A DNA stretch of 64,000 nucleotides from Catonia carolina. Its lineage: Eukaryota > Arthropoda > Insecta > Hemiptera > Achilidae. Location: assembly GCA_035578175.1 (NCBI GenBank), contig JAQMRL010000006.1, forward strand, positions 26,120,393-26,184,392, read 5' to 3'. The position numbers and the translations under genes are program-made. Below, piece by piece: positions 1-10,602 of the stretch. Each line of letters begins with the position of its first letter. Position 1 is the stretch's first letter. Below the pieces are notes generated by a model, which saw only the letters and a list, made by a program, of their open reading frames with translations, was not told where the DNA came from and made no database searches.

Positions 1-210
1 AGTTTTTGTTCATTTCTAATGTTTTAATACTAATGTTAGGTTTATTATTAATTATTTGCATTGGCAAGAGAAAGTTGTGTGAGTGTTTCACACCAGATTT
101 TTTTTTCATTTTATATCGTTTACTCATGAATTAACATAGGTTATTTTTTCATTATTTACATTGACATGAGATAGTTGTGCGATTGTTTCACGCCAGATTT
201 TACCTAGTAA
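1..210 (+). repeat. Rep-A family, 3'-end fragments
   Basis: The window opens inside the 3' end of the Rep-A family, recognised by the terminal block GGCAAGAGAAAGTTGTGTGA followed by GTGTTTCACACCAGATTT at about 64-102. A second, more diverged copy of the same terminal block follows at about 140-200 (cattgacatgagatagttg, then gtttcacgccagatttt). The same block ends the copies near 15,370, 59,100 and 62,505 in this orientation. No coding potential is visible. From here to 480 the DNA is AT-rich and featureless. Confidence 0.75.
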
Positions 211-482
211 AAATATTGGAAAAATTCAATTTACTATATAATTTTAGATTAAAAACTATTTATTGAAAAACTAATGTAAAACTACATAGATCATTTCAAA
301 AATAAAAATATATCTAATTACAGACTTTTTTACATAAAATAATATTTTTTAAACAAATTTCGTAGCCAAAACAATATTGTACAAAATAAAATTGGGCTTA
401 CAAAATTGGACATTAACGACAAGGACAACAAAATAGAAGTTAGAACCACACAAACTACCATAAATAAATGTATAGTGCGGTT

Positions 483-1207
483 CCAAGCTCCGTGTAGTTG
501 CGGGGTTTAGGGTACGGGTGAAGTATAATGAATGAGTGACGCATGCTGGGAAAACGATTGTTGTACTACTCAGATACAAAACATTCGTTTTCAAACTTTT
601 CATATTTAACATATTTGTTTGTATTTATTACATTTATTTATTTACATATTTTAATATAAATTTTTTTTTTTATTCCTAATTTGTGTACGTTGCAATCTGT
701 TTAATTTAGAACAATAAGCAACCCCATGACCCGATGAGATGAGGATGATGTGTATGACGTGTAAATGAGGAGTAGTCTTGTACAGACTCAGGCTGACCAT
801 TCCTGAGAGAGTATGGTTAATTAAACCCCAACCATCAAAGTACACCGGTAACCACTGTCTAGTATTCAAATCCGTATAAAAGTAACTACTTTACTAGGAT
901 TTGAACCAGGAACCTTCGTCTCCGAAAATCAGCTGTTAAACAGCTGATTTTGGCGACGACTTTACCTCTAGACCAACCCGGTGGGTCAAATATAAATTAG
1001 CAAGTTAAATATTATGAATCCGACCAAATTAATAACCCGGTGGTTAAGTTATTTGTTACATTAATGCGCCGGAGGATAAGAATATTGTTTTAGTCTAGTT
1101 AGTACACGCTACTACTAGAAATGCATCAGCTGCGAAACACTACTACTCATTTATTCTCCCATTACTATAACAACGCAATGCATTCCTTTCAACTACACGG
1201 AGCTGGG
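483..1207 (+). mobile_element. MITE-1, copy 1 (interrupted by a SINE)
   Basis: This is a short non-autonomous DNA transposon with inverted ends: CCAAGCTCCGTGTAGTTG at 483 and CAACTACACGGAGCTGGG ending at 1207. Without the S3 SINE at 662-988 it is about 390 bp. A second copy at 38,916-39,290 lacks the SINE and matches along its length, which defines the unit. There is no ORF of note. The superfamily is unknown. The flanks of both copies share a few bases (tcaagcaatac on the right), so the true ends may lie slightly further out. Confidence 0.7.
662..988 (-). mobile_element. S3 tRNA-derived SINE inserted in MITE-1
   Basis: On the minus strand this reads from a tRNA-like head (ACCCACCGGGTTGGTCTAGA at the A-box region, then a B-box GGTTCAAATCC) through a hairpin of AATCAGCTG repeats to a body ending in a T-rich tract on the plus strand. 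It is flanked by a direct repeat AATATAAAT at 653-661 and 989-997, a good target-site duplication. The paralogous MITE at 38.9 kb lacks the insert. Related copies lie at 8,510, 39,490 and 46,425. Confidence 0.8.
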
Positions 1208-1919
1208 ACTCAAGCAATACTGTAGATTGTTTTTAAAGAAAAAAAAAACAAGTATATTGCAATGAAAACAATATGGAAAACTAATTAAAACAAATAAGCT
1301 CTTTATAATATTTTTTTAAATACAAATTTGTAAACTTGTCTTTTACATTAAACTTTTATTGTTAGGACACATAATGTTAATTTAAATTAAATAAATTCAA
1401 AGACTTAAGTAGCTAACTAAGACTAATGGAATTTGTTCCGCCAGATGTATAATCAACTGAAATTATTTAAAAAAAATAAAGATATAAAACTAGTCATTCA
1501 ACATAAATAAGACATTTGCATAAATGTTTAGACATAAATGATTAAATTTGTAATTTATTAAACCGTTTAAAAACCCTTTGACTTTATACAAAGGGCTTAT
1601 TGTGCAGCCGCTTTTTAATAGGATTGAATTTAAAAGGGTCAAAGATATGTTTTTGTAAAATTATAACAACGCTTATCCCTGTTATTGTGGATAGATATTC
1701 TTTAATTTCGTAAGATTAAAGGTAGAGATCCTTCTGGCTGACAGTGTCGGATAGTAAAAAGTTAAGTGTGTAGAGGGACCTCTAGCCCACAGCATCTAAA
1801 AAAAAACAAGCTACCTTTGCGCAAACACAAGTTGTATAAGTGTTTTCGAAACCTGCCTTGACCAATCAATAAAATATATAAATGATTCATCCCCAAATCC
1901 AGAATACGATTTAAAAATT
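1208..1919. other. AT-rich stretch, nothing recognised
   Basis: No ORF of useful length, splice-bounded coding block or repeat shared with the rest of the window was found here. Confidence 0.5.
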
Positions 1920-2300
1920 CATATGTAGAATTTTAAAATAGGATAAAATAAGCTGAGAAGCCCTGAAGACAAAATGTATTACGGTTAATAAGTTCAGATG
2001 TAGTGGGAAAAATGTTGCAGTAAGAGTACACCACCAGAAAAAACGAGCGTAATCAGAAACAGTCGTCTAAAATTTTATGGAAACTGTATTACAGAATGGA
2101 TGACAAAAATGATTAAAAAACAATGTTTTTTAAGACGCTAGACTTAAGATGTCAAAAGCGGCTTAAGTAAGTCAATTACGGGTCAGAAATAACTAAAATA
2201 AAATTGGAAAACATAATGGAATAAACCAAATATAAAAAACAGAAATAAGACTTCTATAAAGAGCAGATTTTCATGTTAAGAAGCTTCGCAGTTATCATCA
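1920..2300 (+). pseudogene. Decayed non-LTR retrotransposon 3' region
   Basis: Around 2,065-2,110 the frame gives KFYGNCITEWMTKM, matching in order the block KFYGHQYRMDDIEKM of the better-preserved copy near 21,590. Downstream similarity continues (agacgctagacttaagatg..., agacttctataaagagcag) in step with 21,640-21,785. Stops and frameshifts are frequent, so this is a dead fragment. The family's full-length element, which would encode reverse transcriptase, is not in the window. Confidence 0.5.
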
Positions 2301-3235
2301 CCTGGTGTACCGCGTTGGTGAGTCTAAAGGCCCCACGCATAATTTAGTTTAATATTACAATCATCCCAAATATCACACGGTTTCGTACATACGTACTAAT
2401 ATGACAGAGAGATAACGCTACACCCAAACAAAAAGTAAATACGAACATCACAGATTTGTGAAAGAAACAAAAATGGATGTATATACCCGTAGACAAGAAA
2501 AACCAACAAAGAGGGTAAAAGAAAATATTCCGTCTAGAGGAATGTAGAGATGCCAGATTAAAATTACACATCAAATTACAAGAAAAATAAAAAAACAAAT
2601 CAAACATAGGTATTCAAGTTACAGAAGTAAAGCCTGCGGTAAGGAACGCTGAAAATGATGGATGCAGGAAAAGCTTCCAAGATGTACTCGTACATTTGTT
2701 CGACGCGATTTGGTCTACATTGTCCCAAAATTATAAAAAAAAACTTTTAGATGTCTTAGAAAAAACAGAACGTTCCTAAATTTATCAATAACATAAAGAC
2801 GAATTTATTATCTAGTTTTAAATTTCTTATTTTTATAAAGGATACAGGCTTATACTGTGTGATGAAAACATCAATATCTTAAATTTACTAGAAAGAAGTA
2901 AGGTCTCGTTTTCTTTCAACTGACAACTTTTCAGGGAAAATTCTACTATTCTGACGAAACACATACAATTCCTGTCTATCTAGCCATAATTCTATCTTTT
3001 ATCAGCAGTCTGTCAGTCATAAATGTCTAACATATAGACACGACATGATTGATAGGCAATTTTAAGACCACCTACACAGAATGGAATATTTAGTTACTTT
3101 TGAAAGAAAATTAAATCTCACAAAAGCTATATCAATGTGTTCTATTAATCAGAAATGAAAACACGCTGATAAAAACAAGATTTGAATTTAAAAAAACAGT
3201 ATGAGAATTTTTTCTCTATCCCTTCTTTTTTTGAA
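2301..3235. other. No recognisable feature
   Basis: AT-rich sequence. The 87-codon open frame on the minus strand at 2,344-2,607 is hydrophobic low-complexity translation with no splice context or family resemblance, and I do not call it a gene. Confidence 0.4.
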
Positions 3236-3299
3236 CATTAGCGAGAACAGTAGGTAGTGAACTTGGAACGGAGGGCTTTAACATGAAATAATTTCAACT

Positions 3300-3366
3300 C
3301 GCCAGAAATTGAACCGAGACATTCTCCTTTATTAGCTAGTACGCTAATCACTACACCACGGAAGCT
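3300..3366 (-). repeat. tRNA-like SINE head (S4-like)
   Basis: Read on the minus strand the segment has a tRNA-promoter-like order: an A-box region near CGTGGTGTAGTGATTAGCGT and a degraded B-box (GGTTCAATTTC). This organisation recurs at 18,310, 19,130, 29,640 and 44,810. It is not a plausible functional tRNA, since the acceptor and T stems do not pair properly. Confidence 0.45.
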
Positions 3367-3794
3367 GCATAAAACCATTTTTATTCCACACAAGTCGCAT
3401 AACAACACTCGAATATAAAATATTTATTTTATGTGTAATTATAGCAAACAGGTGTGGGTCAGCACGGAGTCAAGTTACTTAAATTAAGCGTTCAAGTGCC
3501 TCTTCAGTTTTCAACACACGTGTGTTCCTATAAATGACAGAAATATGAGAATATGCAATGTAGTATGAAATTTCGCCAGATTTTAAAGACATGTTCCGTT
3601 TCATTGTTCAATCCCAATTTTTTCTGAAATAATTTTATTATTCATCATTCCGTTTAGTTCACTAGACTCAGATCCGGCGCACGAGTCAGCCATTCAGTGG
3701 ATCTAGATCCACGATTCATTCAGAAATATATGTGTAGGCTATAATTTAAAAATCTCTCTCAAAATTAGCCCACAATGCACAGAATTTTGAATTT

Positions 3795-4190
3795 TTTTAC
3801 CCCCATAACAGGCAAGTGGAGTGTTAAATTATTTGCATTTGATCTGCTGGTTCCAGTACTACAAAAAATAGTTCTGTTTCTTATCATACGGTCAGCTAAT
3901 TATATGCATTTAAGAACAGAAAAGGTAAGGGTGTAAAAGACACTACTCAGAGTTATCTCCTCTGAGAGTAATGAATTTCATTATACAGCCAGTCCCTGTG
4001 ATGAATAAATTGAAGATGTCATTTGCAGGGTAGAAAATAATGTAGATCTTTACAGAGGGTCTGGCATGCTGATATGCATACTTTTCATCTCAGTGAGGAA
4101 GGCAATTATAAACCATCTTACTTCTCGTTTTACTTAGTAAAACCTCTAGAAGTTCAAACCAGCCTTTCGAGTGATTTATCTAAACAACAA
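3795..4190 (-). mobile_element. S1 SINE-like element (minus)
   Basis: This is a member of the most abundant family in the window. In forward orientation S1 starts gttgttgtttaggtcatcag, carries the hairpin gccgaaaggc followed by a B-box-like GGTTTGAACCTC, and ends near a CACCTGCCTGTTATGGGC block. Here it is inverted: cataacaggcaagtggagtg at the left, aaacaacaacaatt at the right. Unit length is about 390-410 bp. Its open frames are incidental. Confidence 0.8.
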
Positions 4191-4777
4191 CAATTAATTT
4201 TTTCAAATTTTCTAAGACTAGATTTGTTTTTCAAATCTACCGATGCTTTAAACAGCAAGTCAAAGTATAGTTTAACGATCACAATATCTTACACGGTACC
4301 AACATGTGTATTAGAAAATTTTTAAATAAAATTGTTTTCGAAATAATTGTGAAAGAACAACTCAAAATTCATTAACAGAATTTTTAATTTTAGTACCCAG
4401 ATATAAACGATTCACTATAACAAAGTACACTTATCATCGATGAATTAACCAAGAAAAAAAGTACAAGAAGTTTACCATAGGAAAATTCAAAACGTGGACA
4501 ACCACTTGAACAATAAACTTTTATTATGGTAACCGTTTGTTAAAAATCTCCTGATGCAAATAAATTCCTGTTAAGTTATTTTTATACATTTAACACATTG
4601 TCTTAACAAGCTACATAAAGTCCAGGATGAACACCCTGACTGGAAGAAAGTTAGTTAATTTTTTTCAAAACATCTAATTAAGTTTCTCAACATTATTGAG
4701 AATGAATGAGAAATTCTCAATTATCAAACAAGTGTTACCAATTCGTAACCGTACAGATATTTTGATATCTAAATTAT
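4191..4777. other. AT-rich spacer, nothing recognised
   Basis: Spacer between two S1 copies in opposite orientation (3,795 and 4,778). The two could pair as an inverted repeat about 1.3 kb across. No coding or shared-repeat signal was found. Confidence 0.4.
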
Positions 4778-5160
4778 TTGTTGTTGTTTAGTTCATCAGC
4801 CGAAAGGCTGGTTTGAACCTCTAAAGGCTTTACCATGTAAAACGAGGAGTGAGGTGGTTTACGATTGCCTTCCTCACTGAGTGGAAAAGTACGCTTATCA
4901 GCATGCCGGGCCCTCTGAAAAGCACATATTTTCCACTCAGCAATGACACCTTCACTTCATTCACAACAGGGTCTGGCTGTTTAATGAAATTCATTACTTT
5001 CAGAGGAGAAACTCTGATTAGTGTCTTTTACACCTCTACCTCTTCTGTTCTTAATTGATTCAGTCATTTAATTGGCTGACCATGTGACAAAAAACAGAAC
5101 TATTTATTTTAGCCATGCAACGAACAGATTGAGTGTAAATTACCTAGATAACTTATGATT
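4778..5160 (+). mobile_element. S1 SINE-like element (plus)
   Basis: Starts gttgttgtttagttcatcag at about 4,780 and runs through the recognisable S1 blocks: ggctggtttgaacctctaaa, cttcctcactgagtgg, cattcacaacagggtctggc, cctcttctgttctta, and a degraded 3' end. Confidence 0.8.
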
Positions 5161-5399
5161 CTTTAATATAGCATTATACTGCAACATACGTTAAATGTCA
5201 TAACAGAAATAAAAACAAATTGCGAATAAAAAATTATAGAGAATCTGAGTGTAATGTTAAAGGTTTCTGTACAGTTTCATTGACCACTCCGAGCGATTAC
5301 CAAGTCAGACTCTTGCTGGGCTCTTCATCGCAGAATCAGACTTTATTCCAACCAAAAGAATTTAAATAAACACAAAATTTATTATTATTATAGATCATT

Positions 5400-5530
5400 T
5401 ATTTAGAATGTCACAGGATCGACTACCTTCGAATGTCGGCTTTATGAACCGAGGGGTACAAAAGGATTGGCAAGACCGAGGAAGAGATGGACACCGGAAC
5501 AGATGGACGACGACAAAATTTATGTATAAA
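5400..5530 (+). pseudogene. Possible LINE 3'-terminal scrap
   Basis: One frame reads KGLARPRKRWTPEQMDDD, resembling the Arg/Lys-rich C-terminal tail that follows reverse transcriptase in several non-LTR elements. It is very short and based on one motif. Confidence 0.3.
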
Positions 5531-5935
5531 CAATTTAAATACATGAAAATTATTTACGAGATTTCATACTGAAAATCTTTAATGAAAACTATTCACTTCT
5601 CAAAACCAAAAATTTCTAAAAATAAAATTAAAATTCAAGAAAAACAATTACCTATTTTAATTTAGGAAAGTAGTTAAACTTGAAACCACATTGACAAGAG
5701 AAATGTGAGAAGGGAATACAAACAATGGGGCCGAAACTGTTGACTTAACTCTATTACGTCATTCTACCCTCCGAGTTTATTTTCATTCCAACAACAATAG
5801 GGAATACATCTCAATTTATCTTCTGTAGGACAAATGTATCAAGAAAAACATTTTAATGTAATCGAAGCACTACACTGTATTTACGGTAAGGGTTTTATAA
5901 ATTATTAAACTATATATTATGCTATTCGAATTTAA
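5531..5935. other. AT-rich spacer, nothing recognised
   Basis: No ORF, promoter-like repeat or shared element was noticed. Confidence 0.4.
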
Positions 5936-6440
5936 TTTGGTCCTTATCATAATTACGATTGGTGGAAATTTTTAAAATTGTCATCTATCATTTTGTTTTG
6001 TCCGTCCGTCACACCCAGATGTCAGGAACTACAAGAGATAGCAACAAACGGTTTTCGGATTCGTAATCTACACAAAAAGTTAGTGAGCCTAAATTGGGTT
6101 TAAAGTTTCGGGGTCGACCGGAAGTGGCCAAAAACCGGAAGTCTCGGGGTCGACCGGAAGTGGCCAAAAACCGGAAGTCAAGAAATCAAAGTTAAAAACT
6201 ACAAGATATAGCAACAAACTTTGGATTCGTAAACTACACAAAATGTTAGTGGGCCTAAATTGGGTTTAAAGTTTCGGGGTCGACCGGAAGTGGCCAAAAA
6301 CCGGAAGTCAAGAAATCAAAGTTAGAAACTACAAAATATAGCAACAAATGGTTTTCGGATTCGTAACCTACACAAAAAGGTTAGTGGGCTTCAGATTGGG
6401 TTGAAGTTGCGGTTTCTACCGAGTCAAGAAATCAAAGTCG
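5936..6440 (+). repeat. Rep-B: tandem ~130-bp units
   Basis: After a lead-in shared with 23,955-24,030 (gtggaaat..., cccatcacacccagatgtca), the sequence consists of about three head-to-tail units of roughly 130 bp. Each contains gatagcaacaaa, ggattcgtaa, cacaaaaagttagtg, a block GGTCGACCGGAAGTGGCC and ccggaagtcaagaaatcaaa. Within the first unit a 36-bp piece around the GGTCGACC block is itself duplicated (about 6,108-6,179). Other Rep-B copies are at 23,876-24,730 and 60,650-61,065. It is GC-richer than its surroundings. Confidence 0.8.
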
Positions 6441-6454
6441 GAATTTAGAAACAA

Positions 6455-6560
6455 AAACAGTGTCACTAAATTCTGACCATGTGATAAGAAACAGAACTAT
6501 TTTTTGTAGCCCTGGAACTATCAGATCGACTGAAAATAATTTAAAACTCCACCTGCCTTT
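6455..6560 (+). mobile_element. S1 3'-end fragment
   Basis: Begins in the S1 block ctgaccatgtgataagaaac and runs to ctccacctgcc, representing only the last quarter of S1. It abuts the duplicated segment that starts near 6,535. Confidence 0.65.
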
Positions 6561-6815
6561 TCTGGGCACCATTAGAATTAACAAGAAATACATTACACAT
6601 TTTCAGTACTCCCTGGCTGCATAAAATAGCCTACAAATTTTTTGCTATCATAATGTCAAATTCCTTGGGAATATTTCGCCAAAGCCACATATGTCTGTAG
6701 TATGTATCGTTGTACTGCTCTACGAACTGTAAAGCTATTTCCAGTGCTTTTGGTGCTATTGAATTAACAATAATCCGCTCCATGTTACATATTTCATCAG
6801 TTTTTGAATACATTT
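6535..6815 (+). repeat. Direct duplication, copy 1
   Basis: This roughly 280-bp segment (aactccacctgccttttctg ... ttacatatttcatcag) recurs at 7,180-7,617, where it is split by an S2 SINE. Shared landmarks in order are: gaaatacattacacattttc, ctggctgcataaaat, gtcaaattccttgggaatat, cgttgtactgctctac and ccagtgc. Because an S1 tail opens both copies, the unit is best seen as S1 plus flanking DNA duplicated together. Confidence 0.75.
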
Positions 6816-6819
6816 TTCG

Positions 6820-7200
6820 TTGTTGTTTAGGTCAACAGCCAAAAGGCTGGTTTGAATCTCTAGAGGTTTTACTAAGTAAAAATGAGGAGCGAGATGGTTT
6901 ATTATTGCCTTCTTCACTAAGTTGAAAGAGTATTTTAATCAGCATGCCAGGCCCTTCAAAAACCACCTACCTTTCACCCTGCAAATGACACTTTCACTTC
7001 ATTCACCGCAGGGTCTGGCTGTATAATAGAATTCAATACTCTCAGAGGAGATAACTCTGGCTAGTGTATTTTACACCTCTACCTCTTCTGTTTTTAAATG
7101 CTTCAGTCATATAAATGTCTGGCCAGATAAGAAACAGTACTATTTTTGTAGCCATGAAACTAGTAGATCGACTGTAAATACTCTAAAACTCCACTTGCAT
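6820..7200 (+). mobile_element. S1 SINE-like element (plus)
   Basis: S1 copy from gttgttgtttaggtcaacag to actccacttgcatgttctgg. Its 3' end runs into the second copy of the local duplication. Confidence 0.8.
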
Positions 7201-7617
7201 GTTCTGGGCAACATTAAAAATAACAAGAAATACATTACACATTTTCAGTACCCCTGGCTGCATAAAATATTAATTTTTTGCTATTATAATGTCAAATTCC
7301 TTGGGAATATTTCACCAAAGCCACATACATCTGTAGGTACTTTTTTGTTTAACGTCCGACTGTTCTGCAATTACTGCTAATGCTGATGGTGAATGATTTT
7401 TTGTAACGTATGAAAATATGTCGTGCCTGAATGGGATTCGAACCCAAGACGAACCCATGATGAGAGGCAAGCACGCTACCAACTACGCCAATGCGGCCGG
7501 CATCTGTAGGTACGTATCGTTGTACTGCTCTACAAACTGCAAAGCTACTTCCAGTGCGTTCGGTGCTATTGAATTAAAAATAATCCACTCTAAGTTACAT
7601 ACTTCAGTTTTTGGATA
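7180..7617 (+). repeat. Direct duplication, copy 2 (split by SINE)
   Basis: Second copy of the 6,535-6,815 segment, interrupted at 7,340-7,500 by an S2 SINE. Removing the SINE and one copy of its target duplication restores collinearity with copy 1. Confidence 0.75.
7340..7500 (-). mobile_element. S2 tRNA-derived SINE with 13-bp target duplication
   Basis: On the minus strand it starts CCGGCCGCATTGGCGTAGTT (A-box), then has the B-box GGTTCGAATCCC, then cattttcatacgttac and a tail ending in cagtcggacgttaaac. It is flanked by CATCTGTAGGTAC at 7,328-7,340 and 7,501-7,513. The uninterrupted paralog at 6.7 kb lacks the insert. Confidence 0.9.
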
Positions 7618-7619
7618 AT

Positions 7620-8509
7620 TTTTTGTTAAACACTTTTTCCGGAAAATGTGAACCGGTTTCGGTTCTAATTAATTTAGATTAGCGAGGTTGTTGTGTATTT
7701 ATTTCATAAAAATGAGTACAAACTTTACGAATTTCCATGTACGTTGTTCTGACAAACCACAAACTTGATAAAAAAAATCAAGCGTGTGCAATAAAACCAC
7801 AATCACAAGTTAGTGTATAATACTTGATAAAAACGTTACAATGCACTTAGAAATTGTCATTAATAAAAAGTAGGACATATTAACATAATACGAATCATAA
7901 ATCAAGTAATTACAGTTTACAAGTAGTATTATGATAGACAAATATTAAGTAGGCCGTAATTAAAGATAAAGGACATCAAATTGTAAACGATACGTTGATT
8001 TTTTTTAAATTAGCAATAATTACTTATGCAAATAAACATTAATTTACCTGAAAATTATTTTTTAGTTGAACAAATTAAATTCAGCAATGAATATAAAATG
8101 TGGTTACATAAATTCAAGGACATATCCAGTCTCCAGATAATGTAACACAAATCTTGTCAAGATCCTAAATCAATAACTATAACACACTATTTAAATCAAA
8201 TTAATCACGTTGATAAGAGAGGATTTCTTAAATGGACATAGTTCGTGCTCTTATCTTTTAAATTTACGGCGTATTTAAAAAATAATTAATTAAAATTTAA
8301 TGTAGCGTAAAATGTCTATCAATAAGTATTATCATTATCAGAGAAACTATTTGAAAAATCTTTAGACGATTACTAAATAGGTACTTCCATATAAATAATA
8401 AAAGAAACGTTTGTTTGTTCGTTCAAGGTAATCTCAAAAACCATCCAACCGATTTCAATAATAACTTCACTATTGGAAAAATTATTTTAGTGAGTACATA
8501 GGGAATTTT
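7620..8509. other. AT-rich, no gene recognised
   Basis: No coding signal. Positions 8,400-8,510 (aaaccatccaaccgatttca) read like the tail of an unidentified element, but no second copy occurs in the window. Confidence 0.4.
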
Positions 8510-8637
8510 TTTATCCGTAATGTCTGTACGTTACAATCTGTTCAACTCAGAATATTACGAAACCCAATTAGATGAGGATGATGTGTATGACGTAAATGAG
8601 GTGTAGTCTTGTACAGCCCCAGGCCGACCATTCCTCA
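8510..8637 (-). mobile_element. S3 SINE fragment
   Basis: Matches the S3 body from gtctgtacgttacaatctgt to gccgaccattcctcag. The tRNA-like head is missing. It is cut off where Rep-A begins. Confidence 0.65.
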
Positions 8638-8986
8638 GTTTGGTTGTAGATCTTTTAATTTCCTGTAAATGTGATTACATACACTTGGTCGTAAAATGCA
8701 TACTACGGCTGAAATCGTAAAAAAAATCGATTTTTTTTACACGTTTTCGTGAGAAAAAACCGAAAATCGCTAATTACCGCTAAACTAAGCGTTACGCAAA
8801 ACAATGTATGAAATAAAAGTTGTAGGATTTAAAATTCTCCACAACTTATGTTGTATACATTTTTGCGCTAAAATGCATAATAAAGCCGTAATCTTTAAAA
8901 AAAACAATTTTATTACGTGAAAACAGCCTCACCAAGAATTTCAGCAAACATGCCGCCTACCCTATCTTGTAGAACATACAAATTTA

Positions 8987-10314
8987 CGAGGGTAGGCTGA
9001 TAAGTAATGCACACATGCTTGTAGAAGACGAACAAAAATAACAAATTAAAGTACAAATCTTAACCTACCAAATTATCTATTTATTTTTCAATATAGTCAC
9101 CGTTAAGCATTACACATTTCTCCCAACGTTTAACAAGTTTTTTCATTCCGTCACTGAAAAATTCTTCCGACTTTCCTCGAACCCAGGACGCAATAGCTGC
9201 CTTCACCTCATTGTCCGAGCTGTAATGATTACCCTTAAGGTCTCTCTTCAGTAGAGGAAAAAAATAAAAATCGCAAGGCGCAAGGTCGGGAGAATACGGA
9301 GGGTGTAAAATTGGTTGAAACTTCAGGTTTCTCAGAGCCTCTCCAGTTGCACGCGAAGTGTGTGGACGAGCATTGTCGTGTTGCAAAATTATTGGCGCCA
9401 GGTTGCCTCTAACACGACAAACTCGACGTCGGAGGTGTTTCAGAGTCTGTATATACTGAGCAGAATTTACCGTTGCCCCTCGTTCCAGATAATCAGTCAC
9501 ATAAACTCGGCGAGCATCCCAAAACACAGTCAAAAGAATTTTTTTTGCGGACGGTTGTGTTTTGAACTTTTTCACAACAGGAGAATGTGGATGACGATAT
9601 TCAGCGCTCTGCCTTTTTTCTTCGGGATCGTAATGATGAACCCATGACTCGTCCCCCGTCACAATATTCAAAAGAAAGTCGTCTCCTTCGTCACAGTAGC
9701 GCTTCAAAAGTTGTTCACAGCATTCCAATCGACGCTGTTTATTCTCGTCTGTCAGACGGCGTGGTACCCATCGTGCACAGATTTTACGGTATCCCAATTG
9801 TTCAATAATGAAGCCAACACGTTCCTTAGATATTCCAATTTGGTTTGCGATACGCTGTTGAGTGATTCGCCGGTCATTTTGAATCAAATCATCGATGAGT
9901 TTGCGACGATTATCGTCTGAGGCAGTGATTGGTCGTCCACTGCGTGTTTTGTCAACAATTAAGGCTTTTCCAGGTTGGCAATCACGAAATTTTATTACCC
10001 AACGATTCACAGTAGACCTATCAACAGTATCGTCACAATAAACAGCCTTTAAACGACGATAAATCTCACTAGGATTCACTTTCTCAGCAGTTAAAAATTC
10101 GATAACAGCGCGTTGTTTAATTCTCGTTGACATAGCACCAGAACACGACGCCATACTTCCACTACTCAAAACAAACTGAATGAAAGCAACGCCTTCAAAC
10201 TGCGCAGGCTTGTAGAGGAGAAATAGTACTTCCACATGCCACCAGGCGCGCTACTGAAGTTTATTTAGTTGTCTTCTACAAGCATGTGTGCATTACTTAT
10301 CAGCCTACCCTCGT
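8987..10314 (-). mobile_element. Apparently intact mariner (DD34D) transposon
   Basis: Both ends carry the same inverted sequence, beginning CGAGGGTAGGCTGATAAGTA. I read 43 bp as identical between the two ends (left 8,987-9,029; right end at about 10,314, uncertain by 1 bp). The element is flanked by TA on each side. It holds one uninterrupted transposase frame on the minus strand. The empty target is preserved in another Rep-A copy (TA at 13,585-13,586). Length is about 1.33 kb, usual for mariner. Identical ends and an open frame point to recent insertion. Confidence 0.95.
9081..10154 (-). CDS. mariner transposase, full length
   Basis: A 357-aa cut-and-paste transposase. The N-terminal third is a helix-turn-helix DNA-binding region (RIKQRAVIEFLTAEKVNPSE near residues 11-30; a second helical domain with GRPITASDDNRRK and RRITQQRIANQIGIS). 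It is followed by WVPRRL, the mariner signature at about 129-134. The catalytic aspartates are D168 (VTGDESWVHHYDP), D260 (LQHDNARPH) and D295 (SPDLAPCDFYFF), giving 34 residues between the last two, the mariner DD34D spacing. The frame can be extended 27 codons upstream, but only from GTG; the first ATG is at 10,154 (MASCSGAMS), so I start there. There are no internal stops or frameshifts. It would act in the nucleus on its own terminal repeats. Promoter sequences were not identified. Confidence 0.93.
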   Translation of the reverse strand: MASCSGAMSTRIKQRAVIEFLTAEKVNPSEIYRRLKAVYCDDTVDRSTVNRWVIKFRDCQPGKALIVDKTRSGRPITASDDNRRKLIDDLIQNDRRITQQRIANQIGISKERVGFIIEQLGYRKICARWVPRRLTDENKQRRLECCEQLLKRYCDEGDDFLLNIVTGDESWVHHYDPEEKRQSAEYRHPHSPVVKKFKTQPSAKKILLTVFWDARRVYVTDYLERGATVNSAQYIQTLKHLRRRVCRVRGNLAPIILQHDNARPHTSRATGEALRNLKFQPILHPPYSPDLAPCDFYFFPLLKRDLKGNHYSSDNEVKAAIASWVRGKSEEFFSDGMKKLVKRWEKCVMLNGDYIEK

Positions 10315-10602
10315 AGTAAACCAGTCGATTAAAAAAAAAATCGTAGGACCCATTTTTGAGAACATCGCAAAAAAGTGAAAAATTACACGAATAAAAACTA
10401 CAATTTCCGGTAGACCCATTTTGATGAAAATGTTCATGTCGAGTCCGGTAGTGTTCTCCAACTTAAGTTTCAAGTTCGTACGATGTTCCGTTCTTGAGAT
10501 ATTCTGTTCTCACAAACACACAGACCAATAGCTAAAAACATGTTTTTTTAACAATACTTTCCTTCCTATACTCGTATATTCATATAGGCAAAAGAAAGTA
10601 AA

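Larger units (their letters stand above)
8638..10602 (-). repeat. Rep-A copy (minus), split by mariner
   Basis: Rep-A sequence occupies 8,638-8,986 and resumes at 10,315 to 10,602, ending in the family's 5' terminal block (tatattcatataggcaaaag, then aaagtaaa). The gap is exactly the mariner plus its TA duplication. The uninterrupted equivalent, with the same flanking sequence, is at 13,014-13,935. The family's 3' end is truncated here. Confidence 0.85.

Noticed and set aside
9315..9920. Plus-strand frames of 110, 73 and 69 codons
   Set aside because: Antisense shadows of the mariner transposase.
10155..10235. 27-codon N-terminal extension of the mariner transposase
   Set aside because: It starts with GTG and lengthens the protein beyond the usual mariner size; ATG at 10,154 is preferred.
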